Source: a virus. From it: a stretch of DNA of 64,000 nt. Shown one piece after another: positions 7,972 to 15,903 of the stretch. The stretch's first letter is position 1. Every line of letters starts with the position of its first letter. Location of the stretch: IMG/VR virus record IMGVR_UViG_3300042525_000901, positions 1 through 64,000 of that record; one strand, 5' to 3'. The notes under the pieces are model-generated. The model saw only the letters and a program-made list of their open reading frames with translations. It had not been told where the DNA came from and searched no databases. The position numbers were made by a program, and so were the translations under genes.

Positions 7972-8080
7972 CGGACTCTTTAACCCCTACCCTCAATCAC
8001 ATGATGGATAGTCGCGCCCGCCTAGCGGGGTATGGCTGCTAGTTCGAGGCTGACGCAGTTTATCCCCTGTTTTTAACCCC

Positions 8081-8680
8081 ATGCCCACCGAAACGATCGC
8101 CTCACTCGACTGTGCCACCAGCGGCGCGGACTACCTCGTGTTCCTGGTAGGCCGCGTCACCAGCGAAGGCGTCAAAGTCATCGCCAAATTCAGACGCCAA
8201 AAGGTCACGATGACCGAGGCGATCGCGACGATCGCAGCGATGACAGCCCGCTACGAAATTTCGCGCATCGTCGTCGAAACCACCGGTGGCGTAGGCGAAC
8301 TCTACCGCCAACAGCTCATCGAACGCAGCGATATTCGTGCCGGTATCATCGGCTTCAACACCACGGCACAATCCAAGCCGATCGCGATCGAGCGGCTAGC
8401 CCTCTTCCTAGAGCGCGGTTGGCTGCAAATCTCCGACCCGCAAATCGCCGATGAGCTAAAGGCATTCCAGCGAAACGGACGCAAGCTTGAGGCCGCGTCG
8501 GGTAAGCACGACGACACGGTCATGGCGCTCGCGTTCCTCGTGTCGATTGTGGAGATCGACCGGCTTCAGTATGGCGATCGTGATCCGACGTCCCTTCGGT
8601 TTTTCGCGACCGAACCCAAGCGATACGAGTCCGTGCCCGAGGCTCGCAACGAATTTCGCAGCATGTTTGGAGGCGATTAA
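8081..8680 (+). CDS. terL: Terminase large subunit, nuclease half
   Basis: 199 residues forming an RNase H-like terminase nuclease. The first acidic strand is IASLDCATSG (Asp10), a second acidic position follows IVVET around residue 68, and the third site is the HDDTVMALAF motif around 143-152. A normal large terminase carries this after the ATPase domain; here the ATPase half ends at 6212 and 1868 bp of inserted DNA separate them. The reading frame upstream of the ATG is open for only about a dozen codons. The catalytic residues are intact, so the split protein may still work in trans. Confidence 0.88.
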   Translation: MPTETIASLDCATSGADYLVFLVGRVTSEGVKVIAKFRRQKVTMTEAIATIAAMTARYEISRIVVETTGGVGELYRQQLIERSDIRAGIIGFNTTAQSKPIAIERLALFLERGWLQISDPQIADELKAFQRNGRKLEAASGKHDDTVMALAFLVSIVEIDRLQYGDRDPTSLRFFATEPKRYESVPEARNEFRSMFGGD

Positions 8681-8697
8681 TTCCCAACCAAAATCAC

Positions 8698-8739
8698 ACC
8701 GCTACGGTTTTAAGCTAGGTTCGATTCCTGGCTGCGGTA
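8698..8739 (+). other. tRNA-like T-arm and acceptor fragment
   Basis: CTAGG and CCTGG pair around TTCGATT (8715-8731), a standard T arm. CTGCGGT then A follows, and ACCGC at 8698-8702 can pair with GCGGT. There is no D arm or anticodon arm; only about 12 nt separate the acceptor-like strand from the T arm. This is not a functional tRNA gene. It could be a tRNA remnant, an old attachment site or a chance hairpin ahead of the gene at 8781. Confidence 0.35.
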
Positions 8740-8780
8740 TTCCGCATTGGATGGTGCGGGTTCGTATTACGGAGAAAATC

Positions 8781-9074
8781 ATGTCAGCATATTTGAGCCA
8801 ACCCCAAGACATTGACCTAGAACCGTTCACCGATAGCCCGGACTTGCCGGAGGGTCATCTGATCGTCGGCGGCGTCAAATTCTTTCAGTTGTTCCCGGAT
8901 ATGAGCGAGATCGTCATTCACGTTCCGGGTGACTGGAATGTGAATGACGACCCAATTTACTACCACAAAACAGCACAAGGCGGTCACATTATTTTGTACA
9001 ACGACATCACGGAGCAAGCCATCTTTGTAGGGCATCCCGCCCAGCCAGACACGACTCAGCAGAATCGTCCATAA
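8781..9074 (+). CDS. Small unknown phage protein
   Basis: 97 residues, ATG at 8781 preceded by GGAGAAAATC, which contains a good GGAG ribosome binding site. The protein is acidic, with mostly beta-type segments (HLIVGGVKFFQLF, SEIVIHVPGDW, GGHIILYNDI) and no Cys. It follows the terminase nuclease half and converges on the hub-lysin gene 17 bp later. It might be a virion or tail accessory protein; the family is not recognised. Confidence 0.6.
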   Translation: MSAYLSQPQDIDLEPFTDSPDLPEGHLIVGGVKFFQLFPDMSEIVIHVPGDWNVNDDPIYYHKTAQGGHIILYNDITEQAIFVGHPAQPDTTQQNRP

Positions 9075-9091
9075 ATCCAGCCCAGATCGCC

Positions 9092-11590
9092 CTAGTCCAC
9101 CCGCTGTAATCGAAACACAGCGGCGGGGTAGGGCGTTCCCTCGAAGGAAATATCTTTGCTGTCGTAGAAGTTGTCGAACTCGATGTTTGAGTCCCACACA
9201 AAAGACGTGCGTGACGAGCTGTTTGAAATCACGCGACCATTGCCGGTAGCAATCCCAATATGATACGCACCATGCGAAAACACGATGTCGCCCGGTTGCG
9301 CTTCGCTTAGGGGAATTTGCACAGCGTTTCCGGGCTGCAAACACCAGTTATAAACAGTCGGGCAATGCACTGGATTAGCGGAGCCAATAACACCGCCGCC
9401 GGTCGCGTTGGCGATGATAGCGTTCACTGACCACGCGCACGCATTGGTTCCACCATCAGGCCCCGAACTCGTGTCAGTTCCGATATATGCCTGAGCCGCT
9501 GCGTAGATGGCCGCGTTTAGGTCGGACGGTACATTGGTCGCTCCTGTCGTTGCTGCCCCCGTAGCGCCCGCGCTAGCCGCTGCTACCGCCTGTTCAGGCG
9601 CGGCTTTCTGTGGCGTATAAAACTCGATCGTCGTGACCGCATGACCGCCACCAATCTTGTGGCCGACGCGACCCACACGATACTCACGGGCGAACGCACG
9701 GCGGGCGTAGTCGTTGTTAAACAGTGCGGGGTCAAGGCCAAAAATTGAGCCGGGAACCAATGTCAAGACGGGGTAGGTCGTAAGCAGTTCCAGCGACCCG
9801 GTAACGCCCTTAACCCGGCGCGATTCGTTCGGGATTGCCTCCGCTGTGGCCGTGCCGTCGTCCGCTAAATCAGCCGCGCCAATCTTCTGGTTAGGCAGTC
9901 CTGTGATCGATGTATCGAGTACCGGCGGCGGAACCTCAAGGATTAACTCAGCAGCCGATCGCGTTTCGGCTTGCGTCGGGGTTGGTTCGGCCTGGGGCGT
10001 GCCGTGCACTGGCAAAGATTGCGAGCCCGTAGTAAATGTGCGAACTGCGTTACCCGTTCCCGTGGGGTCGTCTGTTTCGAGTACAACAATCTCAGAGGTT
10101 AGCGGGTTGATAGCTGCGCTTGCTTTCCCGGCTTCCGAGTCAGGCTCGCTTTCCGTTTCGAGTTGAGCGTCAGAAGTAACAGCGCCCGATCGCCGTTCGG
10201 TGATGGCCGAATCTGACCACGAAGCCGATATCAAAATGTCAGGCGTGACGACGAAGTTGGTGAAATGCGGAACCCACGGTTCAATCGTCAGCACCGCGCC
10301 ATCATCCACAACACGCAAACCATGAGCGCGACATTCTCTCAGGAGCAGTCGTAGATCGCTAATTCCGTCTTGAGATAGATAAGCGTACGTTGTCCCGTCG
10401 AATGGTTCACCGTTGGCGTCAACCATGTTGAGCGTCAGCCCGTGAGCTGCGCAAATGTTTTCAGCAAGCTGACGTAACGTGATGTTCTCGTAGGCCGTGT
10501 TTTTCTTTCGGCGATCAAGCAACCATCGAATTGACTGACCTTTGATCGTCAGCACGTCAGGTCGCATCGCCACGTCCAAGCCGGTATGAATGAAGTGATA
10601 GGAGATCGTTTGCTCTGCACTCTCAAAGCCCAGCTCTACGATGATTTCAGTACCAACATCGGCGGTTGGCGTTTCTATCGTTTCTGGGGGCGTTTCTGTG
10701 GCTGTGGTGGTATCTTCCGTTGTGGGTTCGGGTGTCGTTGGCGGCGGTGCAGCTGTGGTCGCTCCCGTGAGAGCTGACGCAAGGTCTCCTGATTGCAAGC
10801 GAGATAGGTAGTCGTCTGCATAGCCTGCGATCATCCCGCCATTAAGAGCAACGTCGCCATTGACGATCGCACGCGCCCCAACAAAATCAGCGCGCCCGCC
10901 TCCGATGTAGTCGCTTAGGCCAACGCCCGTGTAAGTGCCGTTGGCCATCCCGTGAACCAGGACATAGGCGCTCATGCTTGCGTTTGTGGCAAGTTGCTCA
11001 GGGTTGCCAATCAGGTCAACGCCTAGCAGGTCGGAATAACGCTGGTAGTTGATTCGCCCGGTTAGCTGCACATAGCCGCGTCCTTTGAAGCGCACGCCGT
11101 CACCGGGCTGTGTGTTGCCAAGGTCGCTACGCCCCTCGTACGCTTCACCGCTAGCGTATTCTTCAAGCGTATTGAATCGGTCGGACTCGTGGTAGGCGGT
11201 CGCCAAAATGTAGGCAATTTGGTTAACGTCACTCACTCCCTGACGGAGACATTCAGCGATGATCGCCAATTCGTTCGACGCTTGCCCCTGCGTAAATCCA
11301 GACGAACCGGGTGCGCCTACCGTTGCTTCACCCGTTCCGGCTGTTGCTGCTGGGGGTTGTGGATCTTGTAACAGCTCAGGGCTAACGATGATTCCGCCTT
11401 GAGCTTCGATCTCGACAAACTTTTCTCCCGAATACACCAGCCCCGGATCGTTTACCTCAATCGTGCAGGTAGCCGATCGCTTGTCTTCCCCCAAATCAAC
11501 CGAGACGGACAAGAGGCGTTCGTCGCCAGTTTGGAGAACGTTCTGCCCAAACGTGACGCGAGTAAAAGTGACGCGCTCGTAATAACCCAC
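9092..11590 (-). CDS. Tail hub protein with built-in GH19 and NlpC/P60 lysin domains
   Basis: 832 residues. The N-terminal 75 residues and the segment around 320-460 look like a gpD/gp27-type tail hub. Inserted near 95-270 is a GH19 chitinase/lysozyme-like domain with catalytic-type YHES (Glu135), TLEEYASGEAYEGR and FKGRGYVQLTGR. A Thr/Pro-rich linker (270-320) follows. The C-terminal 130 residues resemble an NlpC/P60 or CHAP amidase, with Cys in TNACAW around 717 and His in HGAYHIGIA. The protein would sit at the tail tip and open peptidoglycan during DNA entry. Carrying two different wall hydrolases in one hub is unusual. Confidence 0.8.
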   Translation of the reverse strand: MGYYERVTFTRVTFGQNVLQTGDERLLSVSVDLGEDKRSATCTIEVNDPGLVYSGEKFVEIEAQGGIIVSPELLQDPQPPAATAGTGEATVGAPGSSGFTQGQASNELAIIAECLRQGVSDVNQIAYILATAYHESDRFNTLEEYASGEAYEGRSDLGNTQPGDGVRFKGRGYVQLTGRINYQRYSDLLGVDLIGNPEQLATNASMSAYVLVHGMANGTYTGVGLSDYIGGGRADFVGARAIVNGDVALNGGMIAGYADDYLSRLQSGDLASALTGATTAAPPPTTPEPTTEDTTTATETPPETIETPTADVGTEIIVELGFESAEQTISYHFIHTGLDVAMRPDVLTIKGQSIRWLLDRRKKNTAYENITLRQLAENICAAHGLTLNMVDANGEPFDGTTYAYLSQDGISDLRLLLRECRAHGLRVVDDGAVLTIEPWVPHFTNFVVTPDILISASWSDSAITERRSGAVTSDAQLETESEPDSEAGKASAAINPLTSEIVVLETDDPTGTGNAVRTFTTGSQSLPVHGTPQAEPTPTQAETRSAAELILEVPPPVLDTSITGLPNQKIGAADLADDGTATAEAIPNESRRVKGVTGSLELLTTYPVLTLVPGSIFGLDPALFNNDYARRAFAREYRVGRVGHKIGGGHAVTTIEFYTPQKAAPEQAVAAASAGATGAATTGATNVPSDLNAAIYAAAQAYIGTDTSSGPDGGTNACAWSVNAIIANATGGGVIGSANPVHCPTVYNWCLQPGNAVQIPLSEAQPGDIVFSHGAYHIGIATGNGRVISNSSSRTSFVWDSNIEFDNFYDSKDISFEGTPYPAAVFRLQRVD

Positions 11591-11672
11591 CTATCGATCC
11601 TCGTGCCACATCTTTCAACCCCTGAGAGAACTGAAGTGCGTTGTTATGATCCTACCTCGAAAAGATCTAGCT

Positions 11673-11777
11673 GTGCCACGTGCACCACATAATATCTTTT
11701 ATATAAGGGTAAGGTCATCACGTGGCACGACGCCAAAAACGCCCAATCCTTTACCATTCATTCGTTACAGCCGTTTT
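11673..11777 (+). repeat. CACGTG repeat element, copy 2
   Basis: The most perfect arms of the family: GTGCCACGTG (11673-11682) and CACGTGGCAC (11719-11728), 36 bp apart, then 38 bp, then ACAGCCGTTTT at 11767. It lies between the start of the hub gene and the end of the next minus-strand gene, whose stop codon it overlaps. Confidence 0.9.
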
Positions 11778-12294
11778 AGATGACGGTGAAGCGTCCCGAG
11801 TCGAGGCGGCGCTTTTGACCTTGAAAAGCGATGAAAACTTCGTATTCGATTGACCGCGTTCCTGGTTCAAGCGACGGAACCAGCGTGCTGAAATCGACGA
11901 TCGCTTGGAACTCCAATCGCGATCGATCCAGGTGCAAGATCGACAAATCGTAATCATCGGTCGTAGAGTCGTTGTCCCACGTTCCTAGCAAAACACGCGG
12001 CTGTGTCGTGGCCTCGTACAGAGAAAGGGTGACAATCGCGTTGGTGAGATCCTGGCTGCGATCGGCTGCGGTAGCCGACAAAATCATCGCAGGGATTTCG
12101 GTACGGAGAAACGACGAATTACAGAGGGGAGCCATAGTACACAGATTGATTCGGAATGAGGGGACGGGAACGGTAGCGCAATCGCCACGCGGCGATCGGT
12201 GGGTGACGGAGCAAGCCATAGTGGTCGGATTGTATTTGCTTCTATCATCCCCGTGGCTGACTTGAATTGAGTACAGGTCATAAATTTGGGACAT
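11776..12294 (-). CDS. Probable baseplate or tail accessory protein
   Basis: 172 residues. Most of it is beta-rich with regularly spaced hydrophobic strands (MILSATAADRS, AIVTLSLYEAT, RLEFQAIVDFSTLVP, SIEYEVFIAFQGQKRR) and ends SGRFTVI, a pattern seen in immunoglobulin-like or BppU-like baseplate proteins. Eight Cys are absent, so no metal cluster is suggested. It is upstream of the hub gene on the same strand, with repeat copy 2 between. Identification is by fold impression and context only. Confidence 0.4.
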   Translation of the reverse strand: MSQIYDLYSIQVSHGDDRSKYNPTTMACSVTHRSPRGDCATVPVPSFRINLCTMAPLCNSSFLRTEIPAMILSATAADRSQDLTNAIVTLSLYEATTQPRVLLGTWDNDSTTDDYDLSILHLDRSRLEFQAIVDFSTLVPSLEPGTRSIEYEVFIAFQGQKRRLDSGRFTVI

Positions 12295-12392
12295 AGTCAG
12301 GGATAGTAAAACTGGGCGATAACCTACCCTGTCTTGTGTTTGTTCCGTCTGGCTCGTGTTTCATGTTTCGCGGGTCAGACTTCCCTAAATCA

Positions 12393-12692
12393 ATGCTGAC
12401 AATTTACCCACACCGTCTATCTCGCCTCACCGACCTAATTCAAGATCCTGACCGATCGCGTGTTTGGGTCAGGTTGCAACGCGGGCTAACCCAGGCCGAT
12501 CAAAGCAAGTACGATCGCGCTCGGTGGTTCTTTGACCGGGCGCTAGAGATTTGCACAACCGAGCGAGAAACAGACATCGTCACAACCGCTATTGAATTTG
12601 TGGACTTGATAACAAGCTCACCCGAAGCAGACCGACTCGCGATCGCGGTTCAAAAGTTTTCCGTCATTAGACAATACTTTGCAGGAGCCTAG
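12393..12692 (+). CDS. Small helical protein before gp25
   Basis: 99 residues from the ATG at 12393; the frame stays open upstream, with other possible starts at 12336 and 12363, and no convincing ribosome binding site decides between them. The product is mainly alpha-helical with a TPR-like stretch (YDRARWFFDRALEICTTERET). It is followed by the gp25-like gene after 5 bp, so it belongs to the baseplate operon. Function unknown. Confidence 0.5.
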   Translation: MLTIYPHRLSRLTDLIQDPDRSRVWVRLQRGLTQADQSKYDRARWFFDRALEICTTERETDIVTTAIEFVDLITSSPEADRLAIAVQKFSVIRQYFAGA

Positions 12693-12697
12693 GCTAA

Positions 12698-13069
12698 ATG
12701 GCGCTACAACAGCCGACGTCGATTTCTTACCCACTCGCTATCGTTGACGGTGATTTGGCGCTGTCACGCGGCACGCAATGCGTCTATGATGCGATGCGCT
12801 CGGTTATCGAAACCATCCCATTAGAGCGTGCATTTCGGCCTCGATACGGCACGCCTGATCCGCTGTTTAAAGCCGTGCAAGATCCAGCGACAATCGCGCA
12901 AGTGTATCGCAATGCGCTCCTGACCCAAGTTGAGGCGCTGCGAGACGTGAGTATCGAGACCGACTTTGACGAAGCTAATGGCGTCCTGCTTCTTACCGTG
13001 ACGCCAGACATTAACCCCACGTCAGGGTTTGGCGTAACTCGTGATTCGTTCCAATTTGCATTGAGTTAG
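12698..13069 (+). CDS. Baseplate wedge protein, gp25/gpW family
   Basis: 123 residues, matching the usual length of T4 gp25 and P2 gpW proteins. Diagnostic features are the N-terminal SISYPLAIVDGDLALS, the helix leading to RGTQCVYDAMRSVIETIPLERAFRPRYG and the following GTPDPLFK. These proteins join the sheath to the baseplate wedge and prime sheath assembly. It lies in a run of baseplate genes and its stop is 4 bp from the next start. Confidence 0.85.
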   Translation: MALQQPTSISYPLAIVDGDLALSRGTQCVYDAMRSVIETIPLERAFRPRYGTPDPLFKAVQDPATIAQVYRNALLTQVEALRDVSIETDFDEANGVLLLTVTPDINPTSGFGVTRDSFQFALS

Positions 13070-13073
13070 GCCC

Positions 13074-13514
13074 ATGCTGAAAATCACCGAGACCGGAGGC
13101 GATCGCGTTCGATTCAAAATCAACACAATGGCCGCGCGTGCCAAAAACCTGACCCCGGCTTACAAAACTTTTGGTGAGTATCGCGCCCGCCGCCATACGG
13201 CGATCTTCAACTCGCAGCGATCGCCCTACGATGAAAAGTGGACAGCGCTACAACCTGCCACGATCGCGAAGAAACGCAAGAAAGGATCTGACCCTCGCAT
13301 CCTTCATGACTCGCTAAAGATGCGAGGGTCGTTCTACACGAAGCCCACGGCACGCAAAATCGAATGGGGTTATTCAGTGCCCTACATCCGGTATCACGTC
13401 AAAGGGACAAGACGCCTCCCCATTCGATCGCCGCTTGAGGATAAACGCGGGTTAGCGCCTCGCGACATGAAGCGCTACAAGAAACTTTTGGCAGAGTATT
13501 TGCTGAACGACTAA
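13074..13514 (+). CDS. Virion morphogenesis protein (Mu gpG / P2 gpS-like)
   Basis: 146 residues, basic. The core has the family pattern: an early GEYRARRHTAIFNSQRSP segment, then WTALQPATIAKKRKKG, LHDSLKMRGSF, and WGYSVPYIRYHVKGTRRLPIR. In Mu and P2 these proteins act in tail completion or head-tail joining. The C-terminus is a lysine-rich helix. It is encoded directly after gp25 and followed by repeat copy 3, which separates it from the spike gene. Confidence 0.7.
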   Translation: MLKITETGGDRVRFKINTMAARAKNLTPAYKTFGEYRARRHTAIFNSQRSPYDEKWTALQPATIAKKRKKGSDPRILHDSLKMRGSFYTKPTARKIEWGYSVPYIRYHVKGTRRLPIRSPLEDKRGLAPRDMKRYKKLLAEYLLND

Positions 13515-13515
13515 T

Positions 13516-13619
13516 CTGCCACGTGCACCATGTAATCTTCTTTTATAGGGGTAATGCCATCACGTGGCACGCTTCCAAAATCCCCGCACATTCGACCCCG
13601 TAAACGTTACAGCCATTCT
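13516..13619 (+). repeat. CACGTG repeat element, copy 3
   Basis: CTGCCACGTG (13516-13525) and CACGTGGCAC (13561-13570), 35 bp apart, then 38 bp, then ACAGCCATTC at 13609. It lies in the gap before the spike gene at 13631. Confidence 0.9.
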
Positions 13620-13630
13620 CACCCCAAAAC

Positions 13631-14425
13631 ATGAGCGCAATTTTTAACGCACTGAATTCCGCCGAAACAACAGCCAAATCAAGCCAAGATCAAGGCGAGA
13701 TCGGACGGGTCGCATCTGTCAGGATGGGGGTCGTTGTTGACAATGCAGATCCTCAAGGCTTACGTCGTGTTCGGGCGACCGAGGCAAGCACCGGGGGCAC
13801 GGTGACGACCGATTGGTTGTGGCGAGTCGTTGACGCCTACGACGATCCGCCACTACCCAAGCGCAACATGCTAATCGAGGTGATTTCGTTTGAGGGGAAC
13901 CCACACGCACGCGCCTACCGGGTGATGTGCAACGCGCAAAACCGCCCGCTTGCCAAAGGCGATATCGTCAATGATTGGTATCGGATTGTTCCCGGCGATC
14001 GCGATATGGACATCGGCAAAAACGAACACACCCGGATTGGTGGTGAAGAGTTCCGGGAGGTTGGCGGCGATCGCACGGTCACGATTGAAGCGGATGACCT
14101 GAAGCAAATTGGCGATAGTTGGAAAGTTGAAGCAGGAAAGGATATCGAGTTTGTGGCAACTGGCAACATCAAGATCTCAACCAAAGGCGGTGCGGCGATC
14201 GTTCTCACCGCGTCAGGCAATGCCTATATTGAATGCGCTGCTGGTTATCGCTTGACACTGGGCGGTTCGAGTTCGACGGCGATCGGCACAGACTTGGGAA
14301 TGAACCTGGCAGGCGGCGTCTTTCGATTCGACAACCCTCAAGACGTGATCATCGATAGCAAGTCGGTGACGACGATCGGGGCGGTGGATAGCCGTGGCGA
14401 TGCGCTCGTGACGCGGGGGTGGTAA
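13631..14425 (+). CDS. Baseplate spike protein, gpV type
   Basis: 264 residues. The N-terminal OB-fold segment (GRVASVRMGVVVDNADPQGLRR through LIEVISFEG) matches gpV/VgrG-like spike heads. A central repeating beta-helix follows (NEHTRIGGEEFREVGGDRTVTIEADDLKQIGDSWKVEAGKDI is represented by several short hexad-like strands), then a C-terminal tip region. The trimeric spike would cap the tail tube and pierce the outer membrane. It stands alone behind repeat copy 3 and ahead of the AIPR-like cassette. Confidence 0.85.
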   Translation: MSAIFNALNSAETTAKSSQDQGEIGRVASVRMGVVVDNADPQGLRRVRATEASTGGTVTTDWLWRVVDAYDDPPLPKRNMLIEVISFEGNPHARAYRVMCNAQNRPLAKGDIVNDWYRIVPGDRDMDIGKNEHTRIGGEEFREVGGDRTVTIEADDLKQIGDSWKVEAGKDIEFVATGNIKISTKGGAAIVLTASGNAYIECAAGYRLTLGGSSSTAIGTDLGMNLAGGVFRFDNPQDVIIDSKSVTTIGAVDSRGDALVTRGW

Positions 14426-14444
14426 AAAGCTGGATTGTTGCTGC

Positions 14445-14546
14445 TAGAATATTAGGGTATTTTGATCGCCGCGCCGAATGGTGGAACATTCGGCATTATC
14501 AGCGGTAATCAAAAGGAACTCTCGATCCCATACATAGATTTTACCA
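14445..14546 (+). promoter_or_regulatory. Extended -10 promoter and structured leader, cassette 2
   Basis: TGCTAGAAT gives TAGAAT at 14445-14450. The outer stem TTTTGAT 14460-14466 pairs with ATCAAAA 14508-14514. The inner hairpin is CCGAATG 14474-14480 with CATTCGG 14487-14493 and a 6-nt loop, followed by CATTA as in cassettes 3 and 4. Confidence 0.65.
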
Positions 14547-15743
14547 ATGGCTGACTTATTTTTCCCGTGTTCGGAACCACTGCGCCACGACTCTGGGCGC
14601 AGTGGTGTCATGCTGATTCAAACAACAGCGGATTGGGTCGTCAAAGCTCATCGCAAATTGGACTTGATTTCGGCTAACTTGCGGACTCAATGCCTGAATA
14701 AAACGGTTCGAGAGATTATTGATACGTTGATCCGAGAGCCTGAGATGTTCATCTTCAAAGCTGACCCGATCAAGCTCTCGATCGAAACAGCGGTGTACAG
14801 TTATGCAAAAGGCGGGCTGGAATGCGTGGCTTTGCCGTCGCAAGGTCAAGGCTTCAACAATGGGGGCGGTCGTATTCGCGCCTTTTGCTTGGCTGTTGAG
14901 CAATCCGATTCTGTTGACCTATCAAAGATCCCGGTTTTCCTCCATATCGCTTACGGCTTAAGCGACGAAAAACAGGTAGATGTGTGCGTAGCTTCAAACA
15001 CATCTACGAACGTTGGGGCTGCATCAATCCTAAATAAACGCGGGATCTTTGACCCCATCAAGGAGCGCTGGGGTGACAAGTTCCCCTGGTGCGTCTATCA
15101 CGAGGGACAGCACACGGCGGATCTGGGAGAGGCGCATTCGTTCTCCTCGTCAGTGTCTGTCGTTCTTTTGATCAACCTGATGCTATGTGTCAGCCCTTCC
15201 TACAACTATGAGCTAGGGAAGCATCCATCCTCCATTGTTTCTGGCAGCGGCGTTTTGTCCGCCCCTCGGCTGGCCGAGATTAGTATCAAACACCGACTAC
15301 ACTTGCTTGGAGATTTGTACGATATTTGGTTTTACGGGATGGAAGCTATAAAGGCGTACGTTGATCGCTATGGGTGGGTAAGTCAGGAGACCGGGCGTCC
15401 CTTTTTCCCTAGCACAAAGAATAGCCCAAAAAAAGCTACTCATTTCATGCATACGCCTCTCAAGTGGCCTGGGCTAATCAGCAAAGACATTCCGGTTCCA
15501 GTCGTCGCTGCTTGCCGTGTTTTTCTTCGCGACAATGACTGGGGCGTGACCCGTTCCTGGTTGATGAAAGTAGCCGTTCCCGCGCTTTGGAAACAGTACC
15601 AGATTTCGCTAGTCAAAAGTGCCAAGATACAGAAATACACCAACCTTCGCGCCGCGCTAGGTCATGAGTCCATGTGGTCGAGTTTGGTCATCAAAGCGCA
15701 AAGCCTGCTGAACGAATATAACGAACAGAAGCGATCAGCTTAG
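14547..15743 (+). CDS. AIPR-like abortive-infection protein
   Basis: 398 residues. The segment NNGGGRIRAFCLA around residues 109-121, followed by IPVFLHIAYG and VCVASNTSTNVGAASIL, resembles the central motif of AIPR (abortive infection phage resistance) proteins, in which a NGxQR-type motif is followed by an atNtq motif. No membrane segment is seen. AIPR proteins are implicated in phage exclusion, but the mechanism is not shown by the sequence. It has its own promoter, structured leader and a long hairpin downstream, so it is an inserted moron between the spike and head-completion genes. Confidence 0.55.
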   Translation: MADLFFPCSEPLRHDSGRSGVMLIQTTADWVVKAHRKLDLISANLRTQCLNKTVREIIDTLIREPEMFIFKADPIKLSIETAVYSYAKGGLECVALPSQGQGFNNGGGRIRAFCLAVEQSDSVDLSKIPVFLHIAYGLSDEKQVDVCVASNTSTNVGAASILNKRGIFDPIKERWGDKFPWCVYHEGQHTADLGEAHSFSSSVSVVLLINLMLCVSPSYNYELGKHPSSIVSGSGVLSAPRLAEISIKHRLHLLGDLYDIWFYGMEAIKAYVDRYGWVSQETGRPFFPSTKNSPKKATHFMHTPLKWPGLISKDIPVPVVAACRVFLRDNDWGVTRSWLMKVAVPALWKQYQISLVKSAKIQKYTNLRAALGHESMWSSLVIKAQSLLNEYNEQKRSA

Positions 15744-15753
15744 CCCTGTTTCT

Positions 15754-15810
15754 TACCACAGCGAAAACACCCGGATCTTGTAGGACGATCCGGGTATTTT
15801 CGCTGTGGTA
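15754..15810. terminator. Long inverted repeat, terminator overlapping the next promoter
   Basis: A 24-bp arm at 15754-15777 and its complement at 15787-15810 differ at one position and are separated by 9 bp. The core is ACCCGGATC with GATCCGGGT, bounded by AAAA and TTTT. The right arm contains the TGG of the next extended -10 box. It can end transcription of the AIPR-like gene. Confidence 0.75.
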
Positions 15811-15903
15811 AAATGATGGAGTATTTTGATCGCCTAGCCAGGTGCTACCAACACCCGGCATTACCAAGACGATCTTCCTGCGTGAACACACCACGCAATC
15901 AAC
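15807..15903 (+). promoter_or_regulatory. Extended -10 promoter and structured leader, cassette 3
   Basis: TGGTAAAAT with TAAAAT at 15809-15814. The outer stem GATCGCC 15828-15834 pairs with GACGATC 15868-15874 with one mismatch. The inner hairpin is CCAGGTG 15838-15844 with CACCCGG 15852-15858. GCATTACCAA separates the two stems, as in cassette 4. Confidence 0.7.

Noticed and set aside
6213-8080. Group I or group II intron, or an intein, between terminase halves
   Set aside because: No catalytic-core-like RNA segments, no splice-domain residues, and the upstream half has its own stop while the downstream half has its own ATG.
10586-10777. Plus-strand ORF over the hub gene linker
   Set aside because: It is the reverse of the Thr/Pro-rich linker and has cysteine- and glycine-rich low complexity typical of a shadow frame.
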